Numbered from the stretch's first letter, positions 1-6,000 are shown. The stretch is DNA of 6,264 nt from an uncultured Enorma sp. (GCA_905210055.1 CAJLVH010000117.1:1-6264), one strand, 5' to 3'. Notes: generated by a model not told the origin, from the sequence alone. Numbers and translations are program-made.

Positions 1-73
1 CGCTTCGCTCGCCGCGTGCGGGGGAGGGGTTGTGACGGCTTTGGGCGCCGTCGCTTCGCTCGGCGCGCGGGTT

Positions 74-227
74 TGGTCAAAAACGAAAGGTTGGTGACGC
101 TTCCTCTCGGGAAACGGGGGTGCGCATCGCCCGCCGCCCTGGTAGCGGTGCCGATTATCCCAGCTACGGGGGAAGGCGCACCAGTATTTTCCAAGAAGCG
201 TCGTCACCAACCTTTCGTTTTTGGCCA
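74..227. repeat. Long inverted repeat, 26-bp arms, nested inner stems
   Basis: The left arm (74-99) begins TGGTCAAAAACG and ends GGTGACG. The right arm (202-227) is its reverse complement with one difference, 77 against 224, which would be a G-U pair in RNA. Inside the arms further complementary pairs are nested in order: 100-103 with 195-198, GGTGCGC 119-125 with 176-182, and GTAGC 142-146 with GCTAC 163-167. The whole ~154 bases could therefore fold as one long, interrupted hairpin. It may be a small non-autonomous mobile or palindromic repeat element, or a structured RNA. No transposase lies in the window and I see no clear target-site duplication. The repeat itself is certain; its nature is not. 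Confidence 0.85.
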
Positions 228-262
228 CTATTGGTTTAGTCGAGTGGTTGCTGCCCCTTGAT

Positions 263-292
263 TTGGCCACGTACCTCAAAGTGTGGGATAAT
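263..292 (+). promoter_or_regulatory. Promoter for the degV-family gene (extended -10)
   Basis: GATAAT (287-292) is a 5/6 match to the -10 consensus, and TG at 284-285 with one base between makes it an extended -10. A weak -35, TTGGCC (263-268), sits 18 bases upstream. Transcription would start near 299, about 40 bases before the ATG at 340. It lies just right of the inverted repeat, so that repeat is upstream of the promoter rather than in the transcript. Confidence 0.6.
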
Positions 293-339
293 TACGCATG
301 TTTGTTGCAAGCTTATCCCTATCAAGCAAGGAGCACGCT

Positions 340-1227
340 ATGGGTAGCTATGTTCTTTCCTGCGAATCCACGGCAGATTATCCGCGGCCGTTCTTCAACG
401 AGCGCGATATCCGTGTCGTGTACTTCCATTATGAACTCGACGGCGTCGTGCATGAGGACGATCTGTACCAGTCCGTCTCGCCGGATGAGTTCTTCGGCAA
501 GCTCAAGGCAGGATCGACGTCCAAGACTTCCCAGGTGAGCGTGGGCGAATATGCCGAGTTCTGGGAGCCGGAGCTCGCCGCCGGCAACGATGTCCTGCAC
601 CTCACGCTTTCGAGCGGCATCTCGGGCTCGTATAACTCCGCGGTCATCGCGGCGCAGGGTCTTGCGGAGAAGTATCCTGAGCGCACGGTGTGCGTCGTGG
701 ATTCACTTGCCGCTTCTTCGGGTTATGGCCTGCTCATGGATTACCTCGCGGATCTGCGCGATGGCGGCGCTACGTTCGAGGAAGCTTGCGCCTGGGCTGA
801 GGAGCACAAGCTCAACCTCAACCACTGGTTCTTCGTTTCCGACCTTGATTGCCTGAAGCGCGGCGGCCGCGTCTCTGCCACGAGCGCGCTCATTGCCACG
901 GCGCTCAAAATCTGCCCGGTCATGAACGTTGACTATCAGGGCAAGCTCATCCCGCGCGAGAAGATTCGCACGAAGAAGAAGGCGATCACGGCGCTCGTCG
1001 ACCGCATGATGGAGCATGTCGAGGGCGGTGCGGGCTACACCGGCAAATGCAGCATTTCGCAGTCGGCGTGCCGCGAGGACGCCGAGGAGGTCGCGCGTCT
1101 CATCGGCGAGCGCATCCCCGCGCTCAAGGACAAGGTCGTCATCAACAATATCGGCACCGTGATCGGTTCGCACACGGGCCCCGGTACCGTGGCGCTGTTC
1201 TTCATGGGCGATAAGCGCGTCGACTAA
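340..1227 (+). CDS. DegV family fatty-acid-binding protein
   Basis: The 295-residue product has the full length of the DegV family, whose members bind a fatty acid in a cleft between two domains; some (FakB) present it to the fatty acid kinase FakA for phosphorylation and entry into phospholipid. Family marks are visible: CESTAD near residues 8-13, TSKTSQVSVGEY 60-71, LSSGISGSYNSA 90-101, a VDSLAASSGYG segment 120-130, DLDCLKRGGRVSA 168-180, and a C-terminal IGSHTGPGTVALFF 275-288. There is no signal peptide or membrane helix, so it should be cytosolic. The start at 340 is chosen because AAGGAG (328-333) lies 6 bases before it and the family begins right before the SxYVLSCEST strand. An ATG 14 codons upstream (298) has no such site and falls at the expected transcription start. 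The ligand and partner cannot be read from sequence; no kinase gene is nearby. Confidence 0.93.
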   Translation: MGSYVLSCESTADYPRPFFNERDIRVVYFHYELDGVVHEDDLYQSVSPDEFFGKLKAGSTSKTSQVSVGEYAEFWEPELAAGNDVLHLTLSSGISGSYNSAVIAAQGLAEKYPERTVCVVDSLAASSGYGLLMDYLADLRDGGATFEEACAWAEEHKLNLNHWFFVSDLDCLKRGGRVSATSALIATALKICPVMNVDYQGKLIPREKIRTKKKAITALVDRMMEHVEGGAGYTGKCSISQSACREDAEEVARLIGERIPALKDKVVINNIGTVIGSHTGPGTVALFFMGDKRVD

Positions 1228-1237
1228 CTACGCTTTC

Positions 1238-1280
1238 GCCGAGCAGCTCGGGGAGCACGGCTCGGTTCGCTTGTGCTTTT
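1238..1280 (+). terminator. Weak candidate terminator after the degV-family gene
   Basis: CCGAGC (1239-1244) can pair with GCTCGG (1260-1265). An alternative stem, AGCAC (1254-1258) with GTGCT (1273-1277), runs directly into TTT (1278-1280). The stems are short and mutually exclusive, and the T run is brief, so termination is plausible but not strong. Confidence 0.35.
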
Positions 1281-1288
1281 CTCGAAAT

Positions 1289-1321
1289 GATGCGCGGGGG
1301 ACCACGGTTTCCTCGCGCATC
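1289..1321. other. 13-bp stem-loop between degV and the small membrane gene
   Basis: Positions 1289-1301 (GATGCGCG then GGGGA) pair with 1309-1321 (TTCCT then CGCGCATC), giving 13 pairs including two G-U pairs in + strand RNA, around the 7-base loop 1302-1308. No T run follows on the + strand, and on the - strand only ATTTC follows. It is therefore not a textbook terminator in either direction. It could be an RNA-stability element or the leader of the small gene that starts 52 bases downstream. Confidence 0.6.
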
Positions 1322-1373
1322 TGCTACGCTAACGTAACTACGCATCCGAGCGTCTCAGAAAGGTCGATGCCAC

Positions 1374-1511
1374 ATGGGCGCAGCCGATATCTTGCAGCCG
1401 TTTCTCATCATCCTTGGGGTGGTTGCTGCCGTTGCTGCCGTCTATTTCGTGGTCACTGCAATTAAGGGGCGTGCGTCTCGCGATGGCGGTGGCAAGCATC
1501 GCGCGCAATGA
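1374..1511 (+). CDS. Small single-pass membrane protein, unknown function
   Basis: This is a 45-residue product. Residues 9-29 (PFLIILGVVAAV onward to FVVTA) form one strongly hydrophobic helix; the C-terminal tail begins KGR and ends KHRAQ and is basic. By the positive-inside rule the tail would face the cytoplasm. AGAAAGG (1357-1363) lies 10 bases before the ATG, a little far but usable. A TGC-TACGCT element at 1322-1330 resembles a weak extended -10. Length, hydrophobic profile and ribosome site favour a real gene over the overlapping frame starting at 1366, whose product is His/Trp/Cys-rich without a helix. I do not recognise the family. It converges on the RNA methyltransferase gene, and the stop codons are 31 bases apart. 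Confidence 0.6.
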   Translation: MGAADILQPFLIILGVVAAVAAVYFVVTAIKGRASRDGGGKHRAQ

Positions 1512-1545
1512 GCATGCGAGAGTCTGAATGTGGGACTGACGCTCA
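1509..1545. terminator. Candidate shared stem-loop at convergent gene ends
   Basis: Between the converging stops, GCG (1516-1518) and AGTC (1521-1524) pair with GACT (1534-1537) and CGC (1540-1542), with an AG/GA tandem mismatch between them and a 9-base loop. TGAGC (1509-1513) can add an outer stem with GCTCA (1541-1545), though it competes for two bases. Both stop codons lie at the edges. No T run follows on either strand, so any terminator role for the two genes is weak. Confidence 0.25.
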
Positions 1546-2529
1546 CTTCTTGATAAGCGCGAGATAGAAGCCTTCGAAAAGCTTCGAAGGGCATACGGTG
1601 AGCGTCTCTTTGAACGCGGTAGGAAGCGCGGGGATGGCGCCTTTCTGGACGGCGTCGACGATGGCCTGCGCGCGCGGAGAAAGTGGCGCGGACTCGTCTT
1701 CTTGGGTGCTCGCGCCGCCGAAGAGCGGAACGAGCTTGCAGTCGCGATGCCGCTTGAGTGCGTTTGCGACCTGCTCGTCGTTTTCCTGCGGCAAGATGGA
1801 ACACGTTGAATAGAGGAGCGTACCGCCCGGCTTGAGCACCGTGAGCGCGCGGTCGAGCAGAGCGCGTTGCGAGCGCGTCACCTTGGCGAGAAGTGCCTCG
1901 GTCATGCGCTTTGCCGCCCGTTCATCGCCAGTGCGGAAGGTGCCGGTTCCCGTACAGGGGGCATCGAGCAAGATCTGGTCGAAGGAGAAGAACTCGTCGA
2001 GCTTCCGTGCATCGCAGCGCATGACGTTCACGTTTTTGCAGCCGAGTTTGGCAAGGTTGTATGCGAGCTTTTCCGCGCGCGGCGCATGTAGCTCGCAGGC
2101 GGTTATGTGCGCGCGCCCGTTGGCGAGCGCGTAGAGCTGCGAGGTCTTGCCGCCGGGTGCGGCGCACATGTCGAGCACGTCGGCGCCGGTGCGCGGCTCC
2201 AGCACGAGCGGCGGCAGCATGGATGAAAGGCTCTGCAGATAGATCTTGCCTTCCCGATAGATGGGGAGCTCCCATACATCGCGCTCGCACACCCCATCGT
2301 CCAGCACGAAGGCGTCATCGTACCAGGTAGCGCGCGTAAAGCCGATGCCCGCGGCACGAAGCGCCTCGGTGACCGAATCCGCGCTTGCCTTTGCCGTATT
2401 CGCCCGGAGCGTAACCGGTCGCATTGCGGCCGCCTCGAAGCCGGCTCGGATGCGTTCGGCGCCATCATCGTCCTCATATGCGGAAATCGCCCGATCAATC
2501 AGCTCGGGGTATTCGAAAGCCTCGCTCAT
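1543..2529 (-). CDS. RsmB/NOP2-family RNA (cytosine-5) methyltransferase
   Basis: The 328-residue product would transfer a methyl group from S-adenosylmethionine to C5 of a cytosine in rRNA or tRNA. An N-terminal RNA-contact region includes PVTLRANT (38-45). The Rossmann core follows: DMCAAPGGKTSQ (120-131) binds SAM, ACELHAP (144-150) carries the ribose-binding acid, and CDARKLD (172-178) lines the adenine pocket. Both family cysteines are present: motif IV DAPCTGTG (189-196, C192) and motif VI STCS (241-244, C243, the expected nucleophile). The C-terminal LFEGFYLALIKK fits the family. It lacks both the NusB-like domain of full RsmB and an extra PUA domain, so the exact target base is open. 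I chose the ATG at 2529 because GAGG (2539-2536) lies 6 bases before it; the ATG at 2535 touches GAGG. It is last in the ECF operon, 47 bases after ecfT. Confidence 0.92.
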   Translation of the reverse strand: MSEAFEYPELIDRAISAYEDDDGAERIRAGFEAAAMRPVTLRANTAKASADSVTEALRAAGIGFTRATWYDDAFVLDDGVCERDVWELPIYREGKIYLQSLSSMLPPLVLEPRTGADVLDMCAAPGGKTSQLYALANGRAHITACELHAPRAEKLAYNLAKLGCKNVNVMRCDARKLDEFFSFDQILLDAPCTGTGTFRTGDERAAKRMTEALLAKVTRSQRALLDRALTVLKPGGTLLYSTCSILPQENDEQVANALKRHRDCKLVPLFGGASTQEDESAPLSPRAQAIVDAVQKGAIPALPTAFKETLTVCPSKLFEGFYLALIKK

Positions 2530-2542
2530 ATCCATCCTCGAA

Positions 2543-2575
2543 ATGATCCAATCCAGTCTGGCCGGATTGTATCAT
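2543..2575 (-). other. Stem-loop between ecfT and the methyltransferase gene
   Basis: In the - strand transcript ATGAT and CAATCC (2575-2564, one mismatch between them) pair with GGATTG and ATCAT (2554-2543), giving 11 pairs around a 9-base loop. It begins one base after the ecfT stop codon and ends shortly before the GAGG of the next gene. Only ATTTC follows, so it is a poor intrinsic terminator. It may instead protect a 3' end, or lower methyltransferase expression relative to the transporter. Confidence 0.55.
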
Positions 2576-2576
2576 G

Positions 2577-3323
2577 TTAGAAGACGACGCCCAGGGCGAC
2601 GAGCGCGACGCATACGGCCAGCGCGGCGAAATCAAGCGCGCGCAGGGGGTAGCGCTTGTAGGCCGAGGAACGCGTGCGCAGGTAGAACCCGCGCTGTTCG
2701 GCGGCGAGCGCCGTAGCATCCGTCTTGCCCACGCTCGAGATGAGGAGCGGCACGCAGAGCGGCAACATGAGCCGGAGCTTCTTCACGGGGTTCGGTGTGT
2801 CGTACTCCACGCCGCGCGCCGTCTGGGCCTCCATGATCGCGTTCATCTCCTGGCTGAAGATCGGCACGAAGCGAAGAGCCGTGGTAAACGTGAACGCGTA
2901 CTGGTAGGGAAGGTGCAGCACCTCGACGCAGGCGTTCGCGAGGTCGGTGAGCTTGGTGACCATAAGCACGAGCACGAGCGGCAGCGCCACGCCTAGAAGA
3001 CGTAGGCACATCTTCGACGCGCTTACGATGCCTTCGTCCGTCATGTAGCCGAACACCACGTCGCCCGTGCGCATGAATGCCGTCTGCAGAAGAAACATCA
3101 CCACGGCGAGCGGGACAAGCAGCTTCAGCAGACTCGCGAGCCGGCGTGCGGCGCGTACGTAGGCAGCGAGCGCGAACGTGAGCACAAGCAAGCCGATGAG
3201 CGCGGCGTAGGTGTTCGCGAGAAGCGTCGAGGCGATGATGGCGGCGGCGAGCGCGAGCTTGACCACAGGGTTCAGGCGATGGAGGAGCGTTGTCCCCGGG
3301 ATGTAATCGATGACGTTAACCAC
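2577..3323 (-). CDS. ecfT: ECF transporter transmembrane (T) component EcfT
   Basis: The 248-residue product is the membrane coupling subunit of an energy-coupling factor importer. It joins the ATPase to the substrate-binding subunit and moves it during transport. The N-terminus LLHRLNPVVKL (13-23) matches the family's usual start. Hydrophobic segments lie near 22-56, 66-84, 107-123 and 229-248. Two coupling-helix motifs typical of EcfT are present: EAQTARGVEYD (165-175, ARG) and AAEQRGFYLR (207-216, QRG), spaced about 40 residues apart. The start is GTG; AAGGAG lies 10 bases before it inside the upstream ATPase gene. The coding ends overlap by 8 bases (GTGGTTAA), a sign of translational coupling. 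Substrate choice does not lie in this subunit; it comes from the S gene at 5269-5838. Confidence 0.93.
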   Translation of the reverse strand: MVNVIDYIPGTTLLHRLNPVVKLALAAAIIASTLLANTYAALIGLLVLTFALAAYVRAARRLASLLKLLVPLAVVMFLLQTAFMRTGDVVFGYMTDEGIVSASKMCLRLLGVALPLVLVLMVTKLTDLANACVEVLHLPYQYAFTFTTALRFVPIFSQEMNAIMEAQTARGVEYDTPNPVKKLRLMLPLCVPLLISSVGKTDATALAAEQRGFYLRTRSSAYKRYPLRALDFAALAVCVALVALGVVF

Positions 3324-5121
3324 GGGCGATCAGCTCCTTCGTGCGGGCGACGACGTCCGCCACCTCGAACGCTCCTTCAAATGTGGGCGACACACTCGTC
3401 GCGAGCGCATGCGACAACTCGATAACCTGCGGCGGCTCCATGCTGGCGGCTTGCATGAGCTCGGTGTCAGCGAAGAGCGTATGCGTCTCGCCGCGCCCGA
3501 GCACGCGTCCGCCCGCCATGACCACGAGTCGCTCGGCGAAATCGCTCACGACTTCCATGTCGTGGCACACCATGATCACGGCGCTGCCGGCTTCGGCCAT
3601 GTCGCTCACAGTTTCCATCACGGTCATGCATTCGCGGTAATCGAGGCCACTCGTGGGCTCGTCGAGGATGATGACGTCGGGCTCGAGCACGACGACGCTT
3701 GCCAGCGCGACCATCTGTCGCTGCCCACGCGAAAGCGAGAACGGTGCCTCGTGGGCGGGCAGGCCGAAGCGCTCGATTACGGGCTGCGCTCGGCGTCGCG
3801 CCTCGGAGACGTCTATGCCCGCGAGCTCGAGGCCGAAGGCGACCTCGTCGAGGACGGTGTCGCGGCAGATCTGCCGGTCGGGATCTTGGAAGAGCGTGGC
3901 CGCATGCCGCGCGATCTGGCTCGTGCGCACGGTGGAGGTGTCGAGCCCTGCGACGGTCACGGTGCCTGTGCTGGGCTTTAAGAGCCCCGTGATGAGCTTG
4001 GTGACGGTGGTCTTGCCGGCGCCGTTTTGCCCCACGACTCCCACGAGCTCGCCGGGGTAGACGGTGATATCCACATCCTGTACGGCGGCTTCTCCCGTAG
4101 GATAGGCGAAAGAAACGTTGCGGAGCTGTACCACGGGCTCGGCGCCTTCGGCTTTGGGACGGGCCGGTCGGTGCGGCGGGCGCGCGGGGGTGGGAGCCGA
4201 AGGGACAGAACCCACCGCGCTCGCGCCCGCGACGGGGTTTGCGCGCCCGGCGCCGGCGCTTTCGACCACGCCGGCGATGAGCTCCTGCGCCTGCGCCACG
4301 TTCAGGCAAGGCGCGCCGGGTTCGATGACGCCCTCGCGCGCCAGACTATTCGAGATGCGTGTGACGCGCGGGCTGTCCACGCCGATCGCGCGGAGTTCCG
4401 CCGCGTGCGAGAACACTTCAGCCGGGGTTCCCTCGAGCACGATGCGACCCTTGTTCATCACCGCGATGCGGCGGCAGTATTCAGAAAGCAGCGCGACCTT
4501 CTGCTCGACGATCACCACGGTCACGCCGAGGCGCTCGTTCACGTCGCGCAGGATGTCGAAGACCATGGTCGAGCTCGCCGGGTCGAGTGCGGCGGTGGGC
4601 TCGTCGAGCACGAGGACGGCCGGTTCGAGTGCGAGGATGGCTGCGATGGCGACCTTCTGCTTCTGACCGCCGGAGAGCGTGGCGATCTCGCGGTCGCGAA
4701 GATCCGCGATGCCCACGAGCTCGAGCGTGCGCTCGATGCGCGTTGGGATCTCGCTGTGGTTCACGCCGAAATTCTCCAGGCCGAAGAGCAGCTCGTCTTC
4801 CACCACGGAGGCGACCATCTGCGCATCGATGTCTTGCAGCACGCTACCGACCGAGCGCGCGACGTCCGTGAGCGTGATGGTGCAGGTATCCTGCCCCGCT
4901 ACGTGGGCCGCGCCATAGAACGCGCCTCCAAAGTGGTGAGGAATCGCGCCGGAGAGCACGGAGGTGAGCGTCGACTTGCCGGCGCCCGAGGGGCCGATGA
5001 TGCCCAGGAAGTCGCCGGTGGCGATATTCAGGCTCACATGGTCGAGCGCGCGCGGCGCGGAGTCGCTGCCATAGGAAAACGAGACGTCGTCGACAGAGAT
5101 GATCGGGGTGGATGATTCCAT
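3316..5121 (-). CDS. Fused ECF transporter ATPase, two ABC domains (EcfA-EcfA')
   Basis: This 601-residue protein holds both ATPases of an ECF importer in one chain, as in CbiO/YkoD-type fusions; ATP binding and hydrolysis would drive uptake via EcfT. Domain 1 (about 7-260): Walker A GPSGAGKST 43-51, Q-loop Q96, signature LSGGQ 149-153, Walker B LVLDEP with E174, and VEQK where the switch histidine is expected (Q207). Domain 2 (about 330-555): Walker A GQNGAGKTT 364-372, Q412, signature LSRGQ 463-467, Walker B IILDEP with E488, switch H520. An Ala/Pro-rich linker (about 288-329) joins them. The C-terminal ~45 residues follow the second ABC core. The ATG at 5121 is preferred, with AGGA 9 bases upstream; an in-frame GTG at 5154 lacks a site. 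The S gene ends 147 bases upstream and ecfT overlaps the 3' end. Confidence 0.94.
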   Translation of the reverse strand: MESSTPIISVDDVSFSYGSDSAPRALDHVSLNIATGDFLGIIGPSGAGKSTLTSVLSGAIPHHFGGAFYGAAHVAGQDTCTITLTDVARSVGSVLQDIDAQMVASVVEDELLFGLENFGVNHSEIPTRIERTLELVGIADLRDREIATLSGGQKQKVAIAAILALEPAVLVLDEPTAALDPASSTMVFDILRDVNERLGVTVVIVEQKVALLSEYCRRIAVMNKGRIVLEGTPAEVFSHAAELRAIGVDSPRVTRISNSLAREGVIEPGAPCLNVAQAQELIAGVVESAGAGRANPVAGASAVGSVPSAPTPARPPHRPARPKAEGAEPVVQLRNVSFAYPTGEAAVQDVDITVYPGELVGVVGQNGAGKTTVTKLITGLLKPSTGTVTVAGLDTSTVRTSQIARHAATLFQDPDRQICRDTVLDEVAFGLELAGIDVSEARRRAQPVIERFGLPAHEAPFSLSRGQRQMVALASVVVLEPDVIILDEPTSGLDYRECMTVMETVSDMAEAGSAVIMVCHDMEVVSDFAERLVVMAGGRVLGRGETHTLFADTELMQAASMEPPQVIELSHALATSVSPTFEGAFEVADVVARTKELIARG

Positions 5122-5190
5122 GGTATCTGTTCCTGTCTGGTGGGTTATCAGCACCGGGTGCTAGCGTACCACGTCGGCTTCGGAAACGAT

Positions 5191-5257
5191 ACCGCCCCGA
5201 ACGCGAGCCCGGGGCGGCGTGAGCGAGAATCTGGGTTCAGGACAGACATTCTCACTC
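5191..5257 (-). other. Two tandem stem-loops between the S and ATPase genes
   Basis: In - strand RNA the first hairpin pairs GAGTGAGAAT (5257-5248) with ATTCTCGCTC (5230-5221): 10 pairs including one G-U, with a 17-base loop that contains CCTGAACCCAG. The second pairs GCCGCCCC (5218-5211) with GGGGCGGT (5198-5191): 8 pairs with one G-U, around a 12-base loop. ATCGTTTCC follows, so it is at best a leaky terminator. The pair begins 11 bases after the S gene stop and may set the ratio of S subunit to ATPase and EcfT, by partial termination or by blocking RNA decay. Confidence 0.6.
5231..5241 (-). repeat. 11-base motif shared with the trp leader (copy 2)
   Basis: CCTGAACCCAG here is identical to 6013-6023 on the same strand; with one mismatch the match extends to 14 bases (5228-5241 with 6010-6023). 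This copy lies in the loop of a 10-bp stem between the S and ATPase genes. The other lies between the leader stop codon and the attenuator terminator. Confidence 0.6.
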
Positions 5258-5268
5258 GGGACAATGTG

Positions 5269-5838
5269 TTAGTCGGCGAGCTTGAGCGCCTTGCGAATGG
5301 GCAGGTAGAGCGCGCCCACGAGGATTCCGTTGAAGACCGCGGTCGCGAACACCACGGGCAGCATAGCGGCAGCGAGCTGGGCGGCGCCGCCCACCATGGC
5401 GATCTTGATGAGCATGAAGATGATGCCGGAGACGGCGGTGGTGACGAACGTGCCCGCCACGGGGATGACCTTCTTCGCGGGCGTGTTCATGCCCACATTC
5501 ACGATGACGGCCATGAGCATGGCAGCGATGCCCTCGGCGGCAAAGTCGATGAACGGCGAGGTCGTGGTGATCTGAATCACCGCGGCGGAGATGAGGCCGA
5601 TGATGAGCGCCTGTCCGATGTTCGGGCGGATGGCGAGGATCGTAAGACAGAAGGCGGAGATGATGAACTCCGGTGCGATGGCGCCGCCTGTGGCGGTGGA
5701 GATGGCGCGGCCGACCGTGAAGTTCAGGATGAAGCCAGCGGCGAGCAGGATCGCAAGCAGCACGAGGCCGCGGATGTCGAGGGTGCCGCGATCGACGGTG
5801 GCGACGGTGCGGGGCTGGGTGGTGGTGTTCTGGCTCAC
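5269..5838 (-). CDS. ECF transporter S component, probable tryptophan (TrpP-like)
   Basis: The 189-residue product is a very hydrophobic membrane protein of the size and six-helix layout of ECF S subunits, which bind the substrate. Helices lie near 24-44, 54-71, 73-91, 101-117, 124-148 and 158-181. The stretch GGAIAPEFII (51-60), a TTTSPFIDFAAEGIAA loop-helix (91-106) and the closing ALYLPIRKAL (176-185) recall Bacillus TrpP, judged from memory rather than by search. The substrate call rests on this resemblance plus the Trp-codon leader upstream. The start is GTG at 5838, with AAGAAAGG 9 bases before it. The frame stays open to an ATG at 5970, but that lies at the terminator T run, has no ribosome site and would add a polar, Arg-rich extension. 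The ATPase and EcfT genes follow, completing the importer. Another S-subunit substrate, such as an indole derivative or a vitamin, remains possible. Confidence 0.8.
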   Translation of the reverse strand: MSQNTTTQPRTVATVDRGTLDIRGLVLLAILLAAGFILNFTVGRAISTATGGAIAPEFIISAFCLTILAIRPNIGQALIIGLISAAVIQITTTSPFIDFAAEGIAAMLMAVIVNVGMNTPAKKVIPVAGTFVTTAVSGIIFMLIKIAMVGGAAQLAAAMLPVVFATAVFNGILVGALYLPIRKALKLAD

Positions 5839-5970
5839 AGTGATCAACCTTTCTTGGAAAACTGCCGTGGTTTGGCGAAGGAATGAGATGTAGGTGCGGG
5901 AAAAGACGGGGGCGCGTGATGCGTGTCGGTCGCGGCTTCGGTACCAGAGGGCTCGGGTGGGGGTCCGCAT
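5839..5970 (-). other. C-rich untranslated segment between attenuator and S gene
   Basis: About 130 bases of transcript separate the terminator hairpin from the GTG start. On the - strand the part 5912-5867 is C-rich and G-poor (23 C against 3 G by my count in 46 bases), unusual in this GC-rich sequence. No second terminator or leader peptide is visible. TGGTACCG (5946-5939) resembles part of the T-box sequence, but lies on the wrong side of the terminator. Confidence 0.5.
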
Positions 5971-5971
5971 A

Positions 5972-6000
5972 GAAAAAGGCCCCCGGTCTCCCGGAGGCCT
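5972..6000 (-). terminator. Intrinsic terminator of the Trp-leader attenuator
   Basis: AGGCCTCCGG (6000-5991) pairs with CCGGGGGCCT (5986-5977): 10 pairs with one U-G, around the tetraloop GAGA. The T run TTTTT (5977-5973, sharing one T with the stem) and C follow at once. It starts 31 bases after the leader peptide stop codon and lies upstream of the whole transporter operon, which is the position of a transcription attenuator. Confidence 0.9.

Larger units (their letters stand above)
1..297. other. Non-coding region upstream of the degV-family gene
   Basis: I see no convincing gene here. The open frames that cross it are Arg/Ala/Gly-rich, lack a good ribosome binding site and follow the structure of the inverted repeat. 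It holds an 11-base direct repeat (CGCTTCGCTCG at 1-11 and 52-62), a 6-bp hairpin (GACGGC 34-39 with GCCGTC 47-52), the long inverted repeat at 74-227, and a promoter at 263-292. The start may be the tail of an intergenic region that continues left of the window. Confidence 0.6.

Noticed and set aside
298..339. Upstream ATG at 298 as the degV start
   Set aside because: No ribosome site, coincides with the predicted transcription start; AAGGAG points to 340 and the family begins there.
16..538. Open frames on the + strand across the left intergenic region
   Set aside because: They are Arg/Ala/Ser-rich, span the inverted repeat or overlap the degV gene out of frame, and lack good ribosome sites.
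1271..1465. Alternative + strand frame overlapping the small membrane gene
   Set aside because: The His/Trp/Cys/Arg-rich product has no helix; the frame from 1374 gives a coherent membrane segment.
3310..5115. Long + strand frames of 223 and 362 codons opposite the ATPase gene
   Set aside because: His/Arg/Asp-rich shadows of a clear ABC ATPase on the other strand, a usual effect of high GC codon use.
5122..5154. GTG at 5154 as start of the ATPase
   Set aside because: No ribosome site; ATG at 5121 has AGGA at a usable distance and begins just before the ABC core.
5153..5254. 34-codon frame on the - strand in the S-ATPase gap (starts at the ATG within GAGAATGTC)
   Set aside because: Overlaps both hairpins, has no clear ribosome site, and shows no codon run or other leader-peptide mark.
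5140..5886. Long + strand frame opposite the S gene
   Set aside because: Extremely Asp/Glu/Gly/His-rich mirror of a hydrophobic membrane protein; no ribosome site or family signal.
5939..5946. T-box riboswitch, from TGGTACCG
   Set aside because: The motif lies downstream of the only terminator, with no competing terminator after it and no visible specifier stem; the leader peptide explains Trp control better.
5839..5970. ATG at 5970 as start of the S subunit (44 extra residues)
   Set aside because: It sits at the terminator T run, lacks a ribosome site, and the extension is polar and Arg-rich; GTG at 5838 has AAGAAAGG in place.
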